NCBI RefSeq assembly: GCF_030463565.1 | Contig: NC_134660.1 | Location: forward strand, 1,476,001 to 1,540,000 | Length of the DNA: 64,000 nucleotides | Source: Pelecanus crispus | Taxonomy: Eukaryota > Chordata > Aves > Pelecaniformes > Pelecanidae | Reading direction: 5' to 3' | Shown: piece after piece, positions 13,701 through 24,580 of the stretch | How positions within the stretch are numbered: the stretch's first letter is position 1 | Layout of the letters: every line of letters starts with the position of its first letter | Notes under the pieces: model-generated | Told to the model about the DNA's origin: nothing | Seen by the model: the letters and a program-made list of their open reading frames with translations, nothing else | Database searches by the model: none | Translations under genes and position numbers: made by a program

Positions 13701-15537
13701 GATCCTGGTTTCCCTGTACTGCACTCGAAAGGCTGCCCAGACCCAACGCCCTCAGCCAAGAACACGAGACTTGGGGAAAGGCAGCGAAGTATTCCACAGG
13801 CTGCGCGTGACCTTGTACGAGGCGTTTCATTAAATTCTTCCCTGTTCCCAAGCCAGGGAATTACCTCTCGCAATTATCAGGGAAGAAGCCGAACATGTGA
13901 ACGTTCACCTTGGGTTCTGCGACCCTCCGACCGAAGCTCCTCCCGTCGACGCCTCTCCAAGGCTGCCGGTCGCAAACCCGGAGCGGGGTTTTCACCCTCA
14001 GTCCCGCAGCCCAAACGCCTCCGGAGCCAGGAGATCCCCGCGGACAGGCGCGAGCTGCCCGCAGGTACAGCCGAGGCACCATCCATGCTTCCTACGGCAG
14101 CATCCCACCGCTCATCCGTCAATACCAGACCCGAAACAATCGTCACCTTTGTTTCTCCGGCGTGCACGCGTTCACACCGCTTTCCTCACTCGATTCCCTG
14201 CCTGCTGCTGCGCCGAAGCCACATGACAAAAGCCCCAGGCATCCGCGACAGCTGCCTGCAAAGCTGCCCACCCCTCGCTGCAGGGGACAGGGGTGGCAGC
14301 AGTTGAATTCAGCTCTCCCCATGCCCAGGCGCCTCGGCAGCTCGTCCGAGACACGATTTACGAGACGCGAGAACGACGCTGGAAGGACCCAGCGCCGCAA
14401 ATCAGCGCTAACATCCCCCACGCCACGGCCAGGGAGACGCTGAACATGCCGTGACAAAGAGAGCGGTGCCAAAAAGGAAAAAGAGCAGCAGCTCCCAGGG
14501 ACCAGCATTGCATCACAGCCTCCGAAAGGTTGTGCTCAGACAGAAAAAAAAAAATAAACCGCTTTCCAGTTCACCTCTCCCCACCCGTCTGTGATGAAAA
14601 CCAAGCAATAAACATCGCCACTGGATGAACTCCAGAGCCAAGTAACCCAACCACCCGCTTGACACCCGGGATGAGGCTGTTACCCAATGCCCCTGTTTAT
14701 TTCCCAGCCTCATTTTTCTCGGTTTCACAACACAAAGCTACGCGCACAGATTGAAATGCTGACCCCAACCCTTTCCCTCGCCTTTCACTATTACTTTCAG
14801 ACCAAGAATAAAACAAACAAAAAGGAAAAACCACCTCACGCATACACCTGGAGCCCTCTAACCGAACCGTAATTTAGCATTACGCCATTCCAAGTGGGGA
14901 CCCACTTTCACCAAGCGCTAAACACACACAACGTACAGAGTACCGCTCACTCGGATGGACACCAGAGGCCAAGAGCCCCCCAGGGCTCCCTTTCCCCCCG
15001 CCACAGGCAAAAGAAGGTCCTGCCTACCTCTTTGGTCAGGTCTCCGTTCACCGGGGCAGCCACCGCTCCCAAATCTTCCAGTTCTTCCCCAAAGCCCTGC
15101 TCCGCTCCGCTCTCCCTCACCCCGTTGTCAGGGCTGCTGCCATCCTGCAGGCCGCTGCCGTTCTCTAGGGCGATGCCGGCGCTGGGCTGGCTACCGGAGA
15201 CGGAGCCTTCGGGGTCTCTGTGCACCAGCCAGGCGTTGACTTCGGTGGTGGGCACCTGAAACCTGTCCAGGGCCCTCACCTGGTTGAGCAGCCTGCGAGC
15301 GGTGAAGTAATAGTCCAGGTCTACACTTTTTGGGTGGATGCCATATCCATCCAAGGTGTTACGCAGGTTGTGAAACTGGGTCTGGGTGTAAGCGGAGCTC
15401 TGGCCAAGAATGATCTCCCGGAGAGGGGGGAGCTGCGAGTTCAGGTAGGTGTCCACGTCCACGCGAACGCCGATCAAGCTGAGCAGAATGGTGAACTGGA
15501 TGAGGCCTTCGGTGAAGTATTTCTTCAGAGAAAGCAT
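7723..15537 (-). CDS. NFE2L1: NFE2L1 (Nrf1/TCF11), ER-anchored CNC-bZIP transcription factor
   Basis: NFE2L1 is made as an ER membrane protein, then retrotranslocated, deglycosylated and cleaved. The released form pairs with small Maf proteins at antioxidant response elements and induces proteasome genes. Coding exons are 15028-15537, 10599-10814, 9907-9996, 9362-9523 and 7723-9054. All junctions are in phase, giving 769 aa (human TCF11 about 772). The N-terminus MLSLKKYFTEGLIQFTILLS is the ER-anchoring segment. The 90-bp exon 9907-9996 (VPGAEDQTALSLEECLRLLE...) is the TCF11-specific cassette, present in the long form and skipped in the short. The last exon holds the Asn/Ser/Thr-rich glycosylated domain (NNTT, NGTS, NYS and others), the DSGLS phosphodegron, a Ser run of about 17, the CNC motif, the basic region NKMAAQNCRKRK and the leucine zipper. 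The protein ends QERKQKDRRK. Confidence 0.97.
10850..12480 (-). promoter_or_regulatory. NFE2L1: Internal CpG island and alternative promoter of NFE2L1
   Basis: This CpG-dense island lies in the intron between the NFE2L1 anchor exon and exon 10599-10814. CCAAT boxes lie at 11857, 11898, 11930 and 11962. About 400 bp downstream on the minus strand is a candidate first exon that ends at a CATGAGAAAG/GTACCG donor (11451). Splicing it to 10814 gives an in-frame ATG (11457-11459) reading MRK then DIDLIDILWRQD, so the product lacks the 170-residue ER-anchor exon. An upstream ATG (MIGVRRGPGG) overlaps out of frame. The sequence signals are direct; promoter activity is inferred. Confidence 0.6.
12480..15027 (-). 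other. NFE2L1: NFE2L1 intron, no exon seen
   Basis: This is ordinary intron sequence. It has A-rich homopolymers at 13018-13070 and 13337-13350 and no recognisable coding segment or known repeat. A minus-strand TATA-like GGATAAAAATACG lies at about 12416-12428, upstream of the internal island, and its function is unclear. Confidence 0.5.
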
Positions 15538-15960
15538 TTCTGGCAGAGGAGAAAAGAAAACAGGTGGAGGGTTTGGGAATTGGGAGAAAAAAAAAAAAAA
15601 AAACACAAAACACCAGCGTCAGATGAATTCTCCACACAACAGGTTGGTTGGGTTTGTCTTTCCTCTGCCCCACTTTCAAACAAACAAAATAAAGCAATGA
15701 CTTTGGAGTTCAGGTTCTCGCTAAACAACAGGATAAAAGTTTAAAGAACATTCAAGACTTTAGGTTCAGGACGACTTTGTTTTTCTTCTCAGATTCTGGA
15801 ACTCGCTGGTCGGCCAGCGGAGTGTAATTAAAGATTTAAATCTTGAGAAGCAACAAACCCTCCCCAGAAGACAGCCTCCACCCTCTCCTGTCCTCTGCTC
15901 TTCTGAAGAACCGTTTCAGAACACGGACCGTGCAGCTACATAAAAATCCATGCGACTTAC

Positions 15961-16169
15961 TGTCCAAAAACTCCACATACAGCGACTTCCTCTCGCCCCC
16001 CCGGTTCCCCGCGCTCCAGGACGGGGTCTGCTCCCTCCGACAGCCGGCTGCTCTTTCCTCCCCTCTTCTGGCCTGCGAAGCTTCCTGAAGAAGCCTTTTA
16101 TGAGTCAAAGGTCCCGATCATGGGAAGGTCCAAATCCTCCTCCGCTTCTGGCTGCAATTTCATCAGCAG
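15961..16169 (-). other. NFE2L1: NFE2L1 5' noncoding exon
   Basis: On the minus strand a TTTCAG acceptor precedes 16169 and a consensus GGACA/GTAAGT donor follows 15961. This gives a 209-bp exon between the promoter exon and the coding exon (acceptor CTGCCAG before 15539). It carries short upstream reading frames, including one of 21 residues starting MKLQPEAEED. The exon is inferred from splice signals only. Confidence 0.55.
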
Positions 16170-16362
16170 CTGAAACATAACCAGAGAGCGAACGCGATAA
16201 CGCGCCGCCGAGGCACCACCCTAAACATTGCACATGGACCCACTACACCGGGCAACGGCGGCTTCCCCGCGCGCGGGCCCCCGAAAAGCCGAGCGAATGT
16301 CACTCGAGAAGCTGATTTTCCTGACACAAGACGGGCACAGAGACACACGCCGCGGAGGTTAC

Positions 16363-16750
16363 CTTTGGTGACAATATTGTCCATACTTCCCCTCCCTGAG
16401 CTATTCTTAGGCTGGTGCGTCAACTTCCCCTCTCTCTGAAGGAATCCAGCTCCGACTCCCTTTCTCTCCTTAGCCCAGTTTCCAGCGGCTCTACAAAAAC
16501 CCGGCAGGGGCTTTCCACGGGCAGCAAAACATCCCTGGCCAGCGCCCGCCCGAGGACTCCCGGGCTCGCCCCTCCCGCCGCGGCCCCGGCCCCGGCCCGA
16601 CCTTCCCGGGCCCCCCGCCCGGCGGGGCGGCTCCCAGTGCCCAGGAGGAGCCGCCAGGCCCCGGCTCTGCCCGCGCTCCCCTCCCGGGGGGTCCCGGCAC
16701 TGCCGAGCGAGGGGCGCCGGGGCCATGTGCCGCCCCCCCCACTCCCCTTT
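16363..16750 (-). other. NFE2L1: NFE2L1 first (noncoding) exon, approximate
   Basis: The exon ends at a good minus-strand donor, CACCAAAG/GTAACC, at 16363. The start is unknown and is placed at the edge of the CpG island. An upstream ATG at 16384 opens MDNIVTK and, after splicing to 16169, continues to a stop after about 28 codons, so it is a candidate uORF for NFE2L1. TSS position and exon usage are inferred. Confidence 0.45.
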
Positions 16751-17480
16751 ACCCCGCCGCGGGCCCTTTAAGACTCCCCCCGCGCCTCGTGACCCGCCCC
16801 CCCGCGCGGCCTCGCCGTCCCCTCAGCGCCGCCCGCCCCGCGCCCCTCGGCCCGGCCCGCTCCCCCCGCACCGCCAACGCGGCCGCGGCCCCGGCCCCTC
16901 CGCGCCGCCGCCCGCCGCTACCCGCTCGCCGCCGCCGCCGCTCGCTCCCGGCCCCGCCGCCGCCGGCCCCGCTCCCGCTCCCCGCCCTGGCCAACCACCT
17001 CCCCCTCCCGCCTCGCGCGGCGCCGCCGCCAATCGGCGCCCGGGAAGGGGAGGCGGGATGAAGCGGCGGCCCAATGGAAGGCGGCGGTGAGGTGTTGCCC
17101 CCACCCCCGCCGCCGCCTGGATAGGCAGGCTGAACGGCCAATCGCCGCGCGGACAGTGCCGCTGGCCCCCGTGTTTGGCCCGGCGGCCGCGCGCTGGGCC
17201 AATCGGAGAGGAGGAGCGAGCCAACGCGACCCGCCCCCTGCAGCGCCTGAGTGACAAGGCCTCCGCCCAACGGAACGCGAGGCCTCCGCCGAGCGACAGC
17301 GGCAGCTGCCAATGAGACGACGCGCAGGAGCCTGCCGCCAGTCTGGGCGCTTGACTGGCAGCGGAGCGCACCAATCCCTGAGACGCAGGGACACCGCCCC
17401 TTCGCCCCTCTGCTGTTGCCATGGCACCGGGCGCCCCAGGCCCGCAGCGCAGGGCGAGGCCTGGGGCCGCCATGGCGGAG
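16560..17480 (-). promoter_or_regulatory. NFE2L1: NFE2L1 main CpG-island promoter with six CCAAT boxes
   Basis: This is dense CpG sequence just upstream of the NFE2L1 5' exons. CCAAT pentamers lie at 17029, 17071, 17138, 17199, 17309 and 17371, all on the plus strand, in a ~350-bp stretch. This is a typical NF-Y-type TATA-less housekeeping promoter. No gene is seen immediately to the right, so any plus-strand transcript would be divergent noncoding RNA. Confidence 0.7.
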
Positions 17481-20440
17481 CCTCCATGGTGGTCTCCATC
17501 GCCCCGACACCGCCCCAGGGGTCCCCCATGTCCCCAGGGACCCCCAATCCCGACACCTCCTGGCACTGGGGGTAGAGGGGGCTGTCAGCCTCCTCCAGGC
17601 CCACACCGCAGCGGGGCCTGCAGCGGGGAGACGGCTCCTCGGCCTCGCTCGCCACCCCAGAGCAGCCCGGGGGCCTCCCCTGCGCTGCCGCAGGCCCTCG
17701 GGCTGCTAACGCTGTCTGAACGCGACCCTGCCCCACGCTTGCCCGAGGCCCTCGCACGTCCCTGGCCCCGCGCAGGCGTGAGGCGGCTGCTGGAGCCACT
17801 TGCAGACGGAAGGACGGAGTCAAAGTCGAACCTGGAGCTTCACCTCAGGCCCTGCAGTGAGTCAGTGGCAGGGCTGGGAGCGAAGCCAGGGCATCGCCTG
17901 CTAACACCATGCCTTACTTTCTTCATTGCTCCAGCCCTTCGCTAATTAAAAGTCTTTCATTTCATGCTCCAGCAGCTGCCCAGTCGGCCTACCCCTGCTC
18001 ATTACACCCAGGCCTGTTTCCGGGTTGAGAAAAGCGAGCTCTCCTGGTTGGCTTCTCCTCGCCCGTGGTGGTGGGAGCCGCTGGAGGTGCAAATGGCTGT
18101 CAGAGAGAGGTGACCCCCAGCCCCGACCTGGGCTGGCTGAGAGCCATGGGGAGGGGGAGAGCCCGGGGGGGAGCACCGTGCCCCTGGGGTGCTGGTGCTT
18201 GGAGCGGGATGGGGCTCCCCACCACACAGACACAGCTGCTGCCTTTTTGCTGCTCACAGCCACCTGCAGCTCACGTGCCGCGGACCGTCCGTGTGTCTGG
18301 CCATCACTCGTCAGCCTAAAACAGTTGCACTGTCCAGGGGTCGTCCCACGAGCACCGCTGCTCATCACGGAGTAGCCCACCAACCAGTTTGAGTTGGACC
18401 GAGCAACCGAGGTCTCGACGTTCAATGCCTTTTGAGAGAGTTAACAGCCCAGCAGAGGCGCAACTCATCACCGGGCGCCCGAGGACCCACGCCAGCACCA
18501 TCAGCGCACGCAGCCGGTGGCTCAGAAGCCACTCGACAAAAAGTGCCGGGATCTCCTGTTGGAGCTGCAGGAGCGGAGGAGGAAAGCTTCTGTGAACGGC
18601 CACAGGAGTGGGGCTGGCATCAGGCCCCCGTCCCGTCCTCATCTCTCCAGGGCGATCGCCCACTGGATCAGCAACGGGAACTCTGTAACCTATTTAAATA
18701 AATAAGCGTGGAGCGGAGCCGGTGTTAAAAGGGTCGCCTCTGAGCAGGTTCGTTACACCTTCCGCCATCGATCGGCGCGGGCTTCCTGCCCAAATCAATG
18801 CCAGCGCCCGCGGGGCGAGGGGCGGCCGCTGCCAGGCCTGGCAGCAGAGGCGGGCAGGTAGGAGGTGAGGGCAGCCGGGCAGCACCACCCCTGCCTGCTA
18901 TTCCTGCAACGCTGCAGCTGCCCGCAGCGGCCGCAGCTGCCAAAACCAGACACCCTTTTCCCTGCCCCAGAAACTTGCCGGGACAAACAGGATGCCAGAG
19001 ACAATAGTTCATCCAAAAAAAAAAAAAAAAAAAAAAAAAAGTGGAAAATGAGCGTGGGCTCCAACGCCTCGCAGTGGGGTGAGGTTTCCCAGCCGGGGGT
19101 GTCTCCCCAGGGCAGCAGCAGAGTCCCCCCTTTTTTTAGGGCAAGGACCAAGCTTGCTGGCCCAGCTGAGAGAGGGGGGACAGGCTGCACATCCCCCCAA
19201 ACCCAGAGGGCCCAACCCTGCGAGCAGGGATGCTGCAGGGCATCCAGGGAGACGGGCACGGCAGGGAAAGGGACGGGAGCAGCCGGGGGAAGGTGGTGAG
19301 GAGCCTGGAAGCACCCGTATCCGAGCGATTTTGGGTCATGGGCTCGTTCTGCCCCAGCTGCTCCATCTCACTAATCTCCTTTTGGAAAACAAGCCGCGAA
19401 ACACCCACGAAAGCCGGGGTGCGGCCACGGCCCACGTCGTGCCGCAACCGGCAATTTGCTGAGGCAACGCCAGCGGCCCTGGCGGGCACAGCCCCATTGC
19501 CAGAGCGGTTCCCCCTCCATACCGAGAGCCGCCGCTCGGCGTGTGGCACGCCAGCTGGGAAATTTTGGGGGTGCTGCCGACCCCGACGGCCACCGAGGGT
19601 TTGCAGGGGGGCTGCCTTGGCTCGCAAGCGTTCTTCAGGCACCGGCTCCCCGTCCCTGCACCCCACGGGGCAAAAAAAAAAAGGGTGTATGGGAGCATCC
19701 TAAAAACCCCCGGCTGCGTCTCCCCAGGGCTGCGGTCAGCAACCCGAGCCGGGCTGCCCCTCGCGGGGTTATTTTTAGTGTCCCCCCCGCCACGGGGCTA
19801 TTTGGAGGGCTGGCAGGCGTCCCCGCCGAAAGCCTTTCGGTGCCTCGTGCTGGCAAGGGGGGCACGGAGCCCCTTCCCCAGTGCTCCCACGGGAAAACTG
19901 CCCCCCCACACACACACCCACACCCCCCCGGGTTGGTTTTGGCCGTGGCCGGTGGGGCCGGTTAGGGACAGCCCCGGGTGGGACGTGGTGGGGAGCTGCT
20001 CCGGGCGCCGAGGCCCAGAGGTTAAAGCCACCCGGGGCAATTTGGGCGCAAGCGGGATGGGAGCGGGGGCACGGAGCGGGGGGCTGTGCCCCACGGCCGG
20101 GATCAGCCCTGATGGCACCCAGGGGGGTACGGACCCCCCCAGGACAGCCCACGGCCCACGCCCGGGATGAGCTGGCACCCACCGGCGGGACCCCGTGCTG
20201 CCAGGACCCCCCCCGCCTCCCCCCGGTCACCGGGGAGGGGGGTGAGCCCAAATTAAAGGCAGCAGAGGTTGGGTGAGGGGTGACCCCCCCCTTCCCTGCT
20301 GCTGAGCCTCGCCCCCCCCAGGGGCTTCCCCAAAACCCCCAATTCGGGGTGCGGGGAGGGTCCCAGCCTCCACCCCACCGCTCCCCCCCCAGGGGAGCAG
20401 GACCCCCGCCCGGGGGACCCCCGGTTCCCCCCCGGGGCCG
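17480..20440. other. Intergenic, NFE2L1 to COPZ2
   Basis: No recognisable gene. There is a long A run at 19014-19040. A minus-strand open frame of about 115 codons near 18316-18663 has no recognisable domain. GC content and poly-C/G runs rise steadily towards the COPZ2 promoter from about 19,880. Confidence 0.5.
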
Positions 20441-20530
20441 GGCGGGGGGAGGAGGCGGGGGGGGGCCAGGCTGGGGGCGGAGCGGGCACGGCAGCGGGGG
20501 GGCCCGGAGCCATGGAGCCCGCGGGGCCGG
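20280..20530 (+). promoter_or_regulatory. COPZ2: COPZ2 CpG-rich promoter region
   Basis: GC- and CpG-rich sequence with GC-box-like motifs (GGGGGCGGAGC at about 20473) lies directly before the likely start codon at 20512. No TATA box and no CCAAT cluster are seen, unlike the neighbouring promoters. Confidence 0.45.
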
Positions 20531-23092
20531 TACCGCCGGGACCGGGACCGGGACCGGGACGGGGATGGGACCGGGACGGGGCCCCGCAGCCCCCCCGGAG
20601 ACTTCGTGCGGCCGCGGCGGGACGGGGGGAGCGGGGAGAAACGGGGAGGGGGGGGGGAATGGGGAAAAAACGGGAGGAAAAACATGAGGGGAAAAACACG
20701 GGGGGAAAAAACCGGGGAAAACCCACGGGAAAGACACGGGGGGAAAACGGGAGGGGGGGGATGGGGGTAAATGAGGGGGCCGGGGGGCAAGGGGGGGGGG
20801 GGCTGGTGGTGGGAGGAGGGGGACGGGGGGGACAGGGAGAGGGGGACCGGGGGGAGAGGGGAGAAATGGGAAAAGGGGGGGAATGGGGGAATGGAATTGG
20901 GGGGAATGGGGAGAAACGGGGGGGCAGGGAGCAGAGTGACAGCAGGGGCGGGATGGGGAAGCAAAGGGGGGGTCCCCAAAGTCCCAAACCAGGGGGACCC
21001 CAAGGGAGAGGATCCGGGGGAGCAAAGGGAGGGTCCCCAAAATGCAGAACGGGGGGGATGCCAAGGGAGAGGATCCGGGGGAGCAAAGGGGGGGGGTCTC
21101 CAAAATGCAGAACGGGGGGGATGTCAAGGGAGAGGATCCGGGGGAGCAAAGGGGGGGGGGGTCCCCAAAATGCAGAACGGGGGGGACACCAAGGGAGAGG
21201 ATCCGGGGGAGTAAAGGGGGGGGGGGTCCCCAAAATGCAGAACGGGGGGGACGCCAAGGGAGAGGATCCAGGGGAGTAAAGGGAAGGGTCCCCAAAATCC
21301 AGAACTGGAGGGACCCCAAGGGAGAGGATTCATGGGAGCAAAGGAGGGGGTCCCCAAAATGCAGAGCCAGGGGGACCCCCAGGGAGAGGATCAGGGTGGG
21401 CTGTGGGGGTGGGCCCACCGCAGGGCTGAGCCCCCCCGGCCGCCGCCGCTCTCCGCAGGAGCCCTCGCTGTACACGGTGAAGGCCCTGCTCATCCTCGAC
21501 AGCCTCGGGCAGCGCCTCCTGGCCAAGGTGAGCCCGGCCCCCCCGCCTCAGTTTCCCCAGGAGACGCTGCCCCGGCCCCCAGCACCCCCCGCTACCCTGG
21601 CCCACGCATCTCCCCCCGCCGGGCTGCGGGGTCCTGGGGGGGGACCTGGCAGCGACCTTGGGGGTCCCGGTGGGGCCTTGGGGGTCCCGGCGCACGCCCC
21701 AGCCCCATGCAGGATCTGTGCTGACCCCCGCCCGTCCCCGCAGTACTACGACGGCACCTTCCCCACGGCCAAGGAGCAGGCGGCCTTCGAGAGGAGCATC
21801 TTCAGCAAGACCCGCCGGGCGGGCGGTGAGCACGGGGGTCCCGCTCGGGAGCTTTTGCAGTTGCAGGGAGGGGGACACGGTTGCAAAAGGTTTAATGCTG
21901 GGGCAGGGGGGACACACCGGACTCGGAGCACCCTGTTGCGGTCCCGGGGGACACCAACGCCAACCTGCATCCCCGCGCCGCGCAGGTGAGATCGCCTGCC
22001 TGGAAGGACTCACCATCGTCTACAGGAGCAGCGTCGACCTCTTCTTCTACGTGGTGGGGGGCTGCCAGGAGAACGAGGTAGGTTTGGGGAGCGGGGGGGG
22101 TGCAGCCCCGGGGACCCCCCCCCAGCCCCACTGACCCCTGCGTTCTCCCGCAGCTGATGCTGTCGGCCGTGCTCGCCTGCCTCCTCGATGCCCTCGGCCA
22201 CCTCCTGCGGTCAGTCCCGGGGCCAGCCAGCCCCAAACCCCCGTGCCGCGGGTGGGGAAACTGAGGCAGGGTACGGGGCAGCCGCTCACCCCGGGTGACA
22301 CCGTGAGCTGGCGCAAAACCCCTGTCCCCTAACGCCCTGGGTGGGACGGGGCCAGCGCGGCTTTGGGATGGCAGGGGTCTGGGTCCCGGCACCTCGCACG
22401 GGACCCCAGGCTGTGACCGGGAGTGGGTGCAGCGACGTCTCCCCCCCGCTCACCCACAGGAAGGAGGTGGAGAAGCGCTGGCTGCTGGACAACATGGAGG
22501 GGACGTTCCTGGTGGTGGACGAGATTGTGGACGGGGGGGTGAGCTCCTGCTGGGGGGGGACGGAGGGGGAGAAGCAGCCCACGGCACTGGGAGTTGCAGG
22601 GACAGGGGGGTGGCATCGTCCCCCCGGCTGCTGGGAAGGGGTTGTCCCCGTCTCAGGGTGCCGAGGGGGAGCTGGGCACCCCGGCTCGCCAGCATTGCCG
22701 CAGCTCTTCCTCGAGCCTTCGTCGGGGCAGCCCAGAGCTTTGCACAGGGAGGGGAAACTGAGGCACGGGGCGGCGATGCCTGGCGGGGCGCAGCCAGGAT
22801 CGGGAGGGAGCCGTGCCAGGGGGATCCCGCTGGGCCGGTGCCAGCCCCGTGCTGCTCCGCAGGGTGATCCTGGAGAGTGACCCCCAGCAAGTGATCCAGC
22901 GGCTGAGCCTGCGGGTGAGTGCGGCCATCCCACACCACGGCCTTCCTCCATCCTCCTCTGCCTCTCCCCACCCTCCTCAACCTCTCTCCCCCCTCCAGGC
23001 CCCGGAGCCAGCGGCATACGGCTTCGTCCTCTTTGACTACCTGACAGGCGGCTCGGAGCGGAGGGATGCAGGGAACGCCGGTGGCCAAGAAT
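20512..23092 (+). CDS. COPZ2: COPZ2, coatomer subunit zeta-2, with an odd 3' end
   Basis: COPZ2 is the small zeta subunit of the COPI coat, which pairs with gamma-COP in Golgi vesicle traffic. Exons read: start 20512-20529 (MEPAGP, tentative), 21459-21527 ([20 protein letters not shown]), 21744-21825 ([20 protein letters not shown]), 21986-22077 ([20 protein letters not shown]), 22154-22209, 22460-22538 ([20 protein letters not shown]), 22866-22913 ([17 protein letters not shown]) and 22999-23092. The longin-like core matches human zeta-2 well. Two oddities stand out. Exon 6 ends in a G7 run that puts exon 7 out of phase by one base as written. The last exon ([18 protein letters not shown]...) does not resemble the conserved zeta tail (AKEQIKWSLL in human). 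It may be a diverged terminus, a missed exon or a decaying gene. Confidence 0.85.
20945..21400 (+). repeat. Minisatellite in COPZ2 intron 1 (~61-65 bp unit)
   Basis: Seven to eight copies of a unit built on GTCCCCAAAATGCAGAAC, a G run, then CCAAGGGAGAGGATCC. The GAGAGGATCC/T landmark recurs at about 21006, 21067, 21130, 21195, 21260, 21321 and 21383. G-run length varies between copies. Long open frames on both strands here are repeat shadows. Confidence 0.9.
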
Positions 23093-23775
23093 AGGCCGCG
23101 CCGAGGAGGTGCAAACCCTCCCCTGTGCCAGGGGTCCGGCCGGGATGGGCAGGGATTGGGGTCGGGGTCCCAGGTGAGCGCTTCGTTAGCCGCGCTAACG
23201 AGGGGGTGCGTTGCCCAGCTTTACCCCCCCGGGACACACCCTGGGTCCCACTCCCGTTGTCACCCCAGCACGGGGTCCCATGCACCCCTAACTGCTCAAC
23301 GTGAGGTGTCTGTGTCGTGTCCCCCCCCGGCCAAGGGAACACAGGCGTCCGGCTGGGAAGGGCACCCCAAAGTCAGCCTGACCCCATCCCCATCCCGGGG
23401 GGTCTCATGCCAGGTCCCGCAGCCCACCCAGGAGCACATCAAAGCCATCCCCGCTGACATGACGGCTCTGGGGTCTCCCCTCGCAGGGGCTGGCTGCAAA
23501 GGTGGGACCCCAGGAGAGAGGACAGACGGACCTTCCCTCGCATCCCCCTGCTCCGACGCCAGCCCAAACCCCGCGCCCCAGCCTGGATCCCCCGGACGGC
23601 TCCTCCCCGGCTGCGCCGCCTCCAGAAGCCCCTTGCCAGGTCCCGCATCTGCCCCTGGCATTAATAATATCGAGGGAAAAGGGAAAAACTAAGCGTTAAT
23701 GAAGGAGAACTGATTTGCCGTTCCCGCTCGCTCCCAGCCGGAACCAGCCACAAATAAATTTTTCCTCTATGGTTT
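23093..23775 (+). other. COPZ2: COPZ2 3' end with poly(A) signal
   Basis: The sequence after the TAG at 23090-23092 ends with AATAAA at 23753-23758. Within it, 23412-23450 after a CATGCCAG acceptor reads VPQPTQEHIKAI. This faintly recalls the zeta C-terminus (VLQSAKEQIK), but the evidence is too weak to call an exon. Confidence 0.5.
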
Positions 23776-24289
23776 GGTGTCCTCTTTCTGTCCGCTGTGC
23801 CGGGGCCGTGGGTCTCCATGGGCGCGTTGCCCATCGAGGCTGAGCTCTGGGGGCTCTTTCGCTCTTCAGTGCGTTTCCCTAGGAGGCAAAGGCGACATTT
23901 ACGGGTTTTTCTGTTAAATCCCACTCTCTGCGGGTTCATAATTTCAAGCCACCGCAGATCAATGGGGTCCGGCACAGGGTGGCCGGTGGGAGGCTGCGTC
24001 GCCCCGCAGTTGCGGTGTGGGTCTGGGCAAAGAGGAGAGGAGCCCCCTCCTGCCTCGCTGGCCAAGCCCAGGGCGGGGATGGGTGCATGCAGGTGGGCGC
24101 CCAAACGCTGCCCACCCGTGGGTGCCCACGCATGGGGCAGCCGCGGTGCTTGCACCCACGGGTGGGTACGGTCTGCTCTGCCATGGTCCTTCTGCACCAG
24201 CCTAGGGACCACCACCTTGGGATCGCCCTCTTCCTGGGAACCCCCCAGCCTGGGGACCCTCCGCATCCTGGGGACCCCCACCCTTGGGA

Positions 24290-24580
24290 CCCCCCCACGG
24301 GCCCCTTCGCCGCCGCCTCTTGCCCGACGCTCCCTAACGCCGCGGCCGCAGCGCGGCTCTTGCTCGCCGCTCCCTGGCGGGGGCCCGGGCTCCTTTGCAT
24401 AACCCCGCCCCCTGCCGCCCACGCCCCTTACATGGCGCGTGGCCCCGCCCCCTGTGCGCATTAGCCCCGCCCCTCCGCTGATGCCCCGCCTCTACCCGGG
24501 CCGCCCATTCGCGATCCTGCAGCGCCACCTGCCGGCGGCCATGGGGCAACGCGCGGGACCCCCTCGCCCGGAACGCCCCG
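24290..24580. promoter_or_regulatory. Orphan CpG island
   Basis: This is a CpG-rich block with repeated GC boxes (CCCCGCCCC at 24405, 24444 and 24466) and a GCGGCCATGG at 24535. No recognised first exon sits next to it. It could be a distal promoter or a CpG-island enhancer. Confidence 0.35.

Noticed and set aside
18316-18663. 115-codon minus-strand frame between NFE2L1 and COPZ2
   Set aside because: It has no recognisable domain, splice context or poly(A) signal, and a competing frame lies on the other strand.
19775-21526. 583-codon minus-strand frame with PPxxPPDPLPW repeats
   Set aside because: It is the shadow of the COPZ2 intron satellite and C-rich DNA. It overlaps real COPZ2 exons antisense and has no family match.
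23180-23215. LTRGCVAQ as a possible COPZ2 tail exon (human LTEQSVAQ)
   Set aside because: No donor follows it and no good acceptor precedes it; five shared residues of nine is within chance here.
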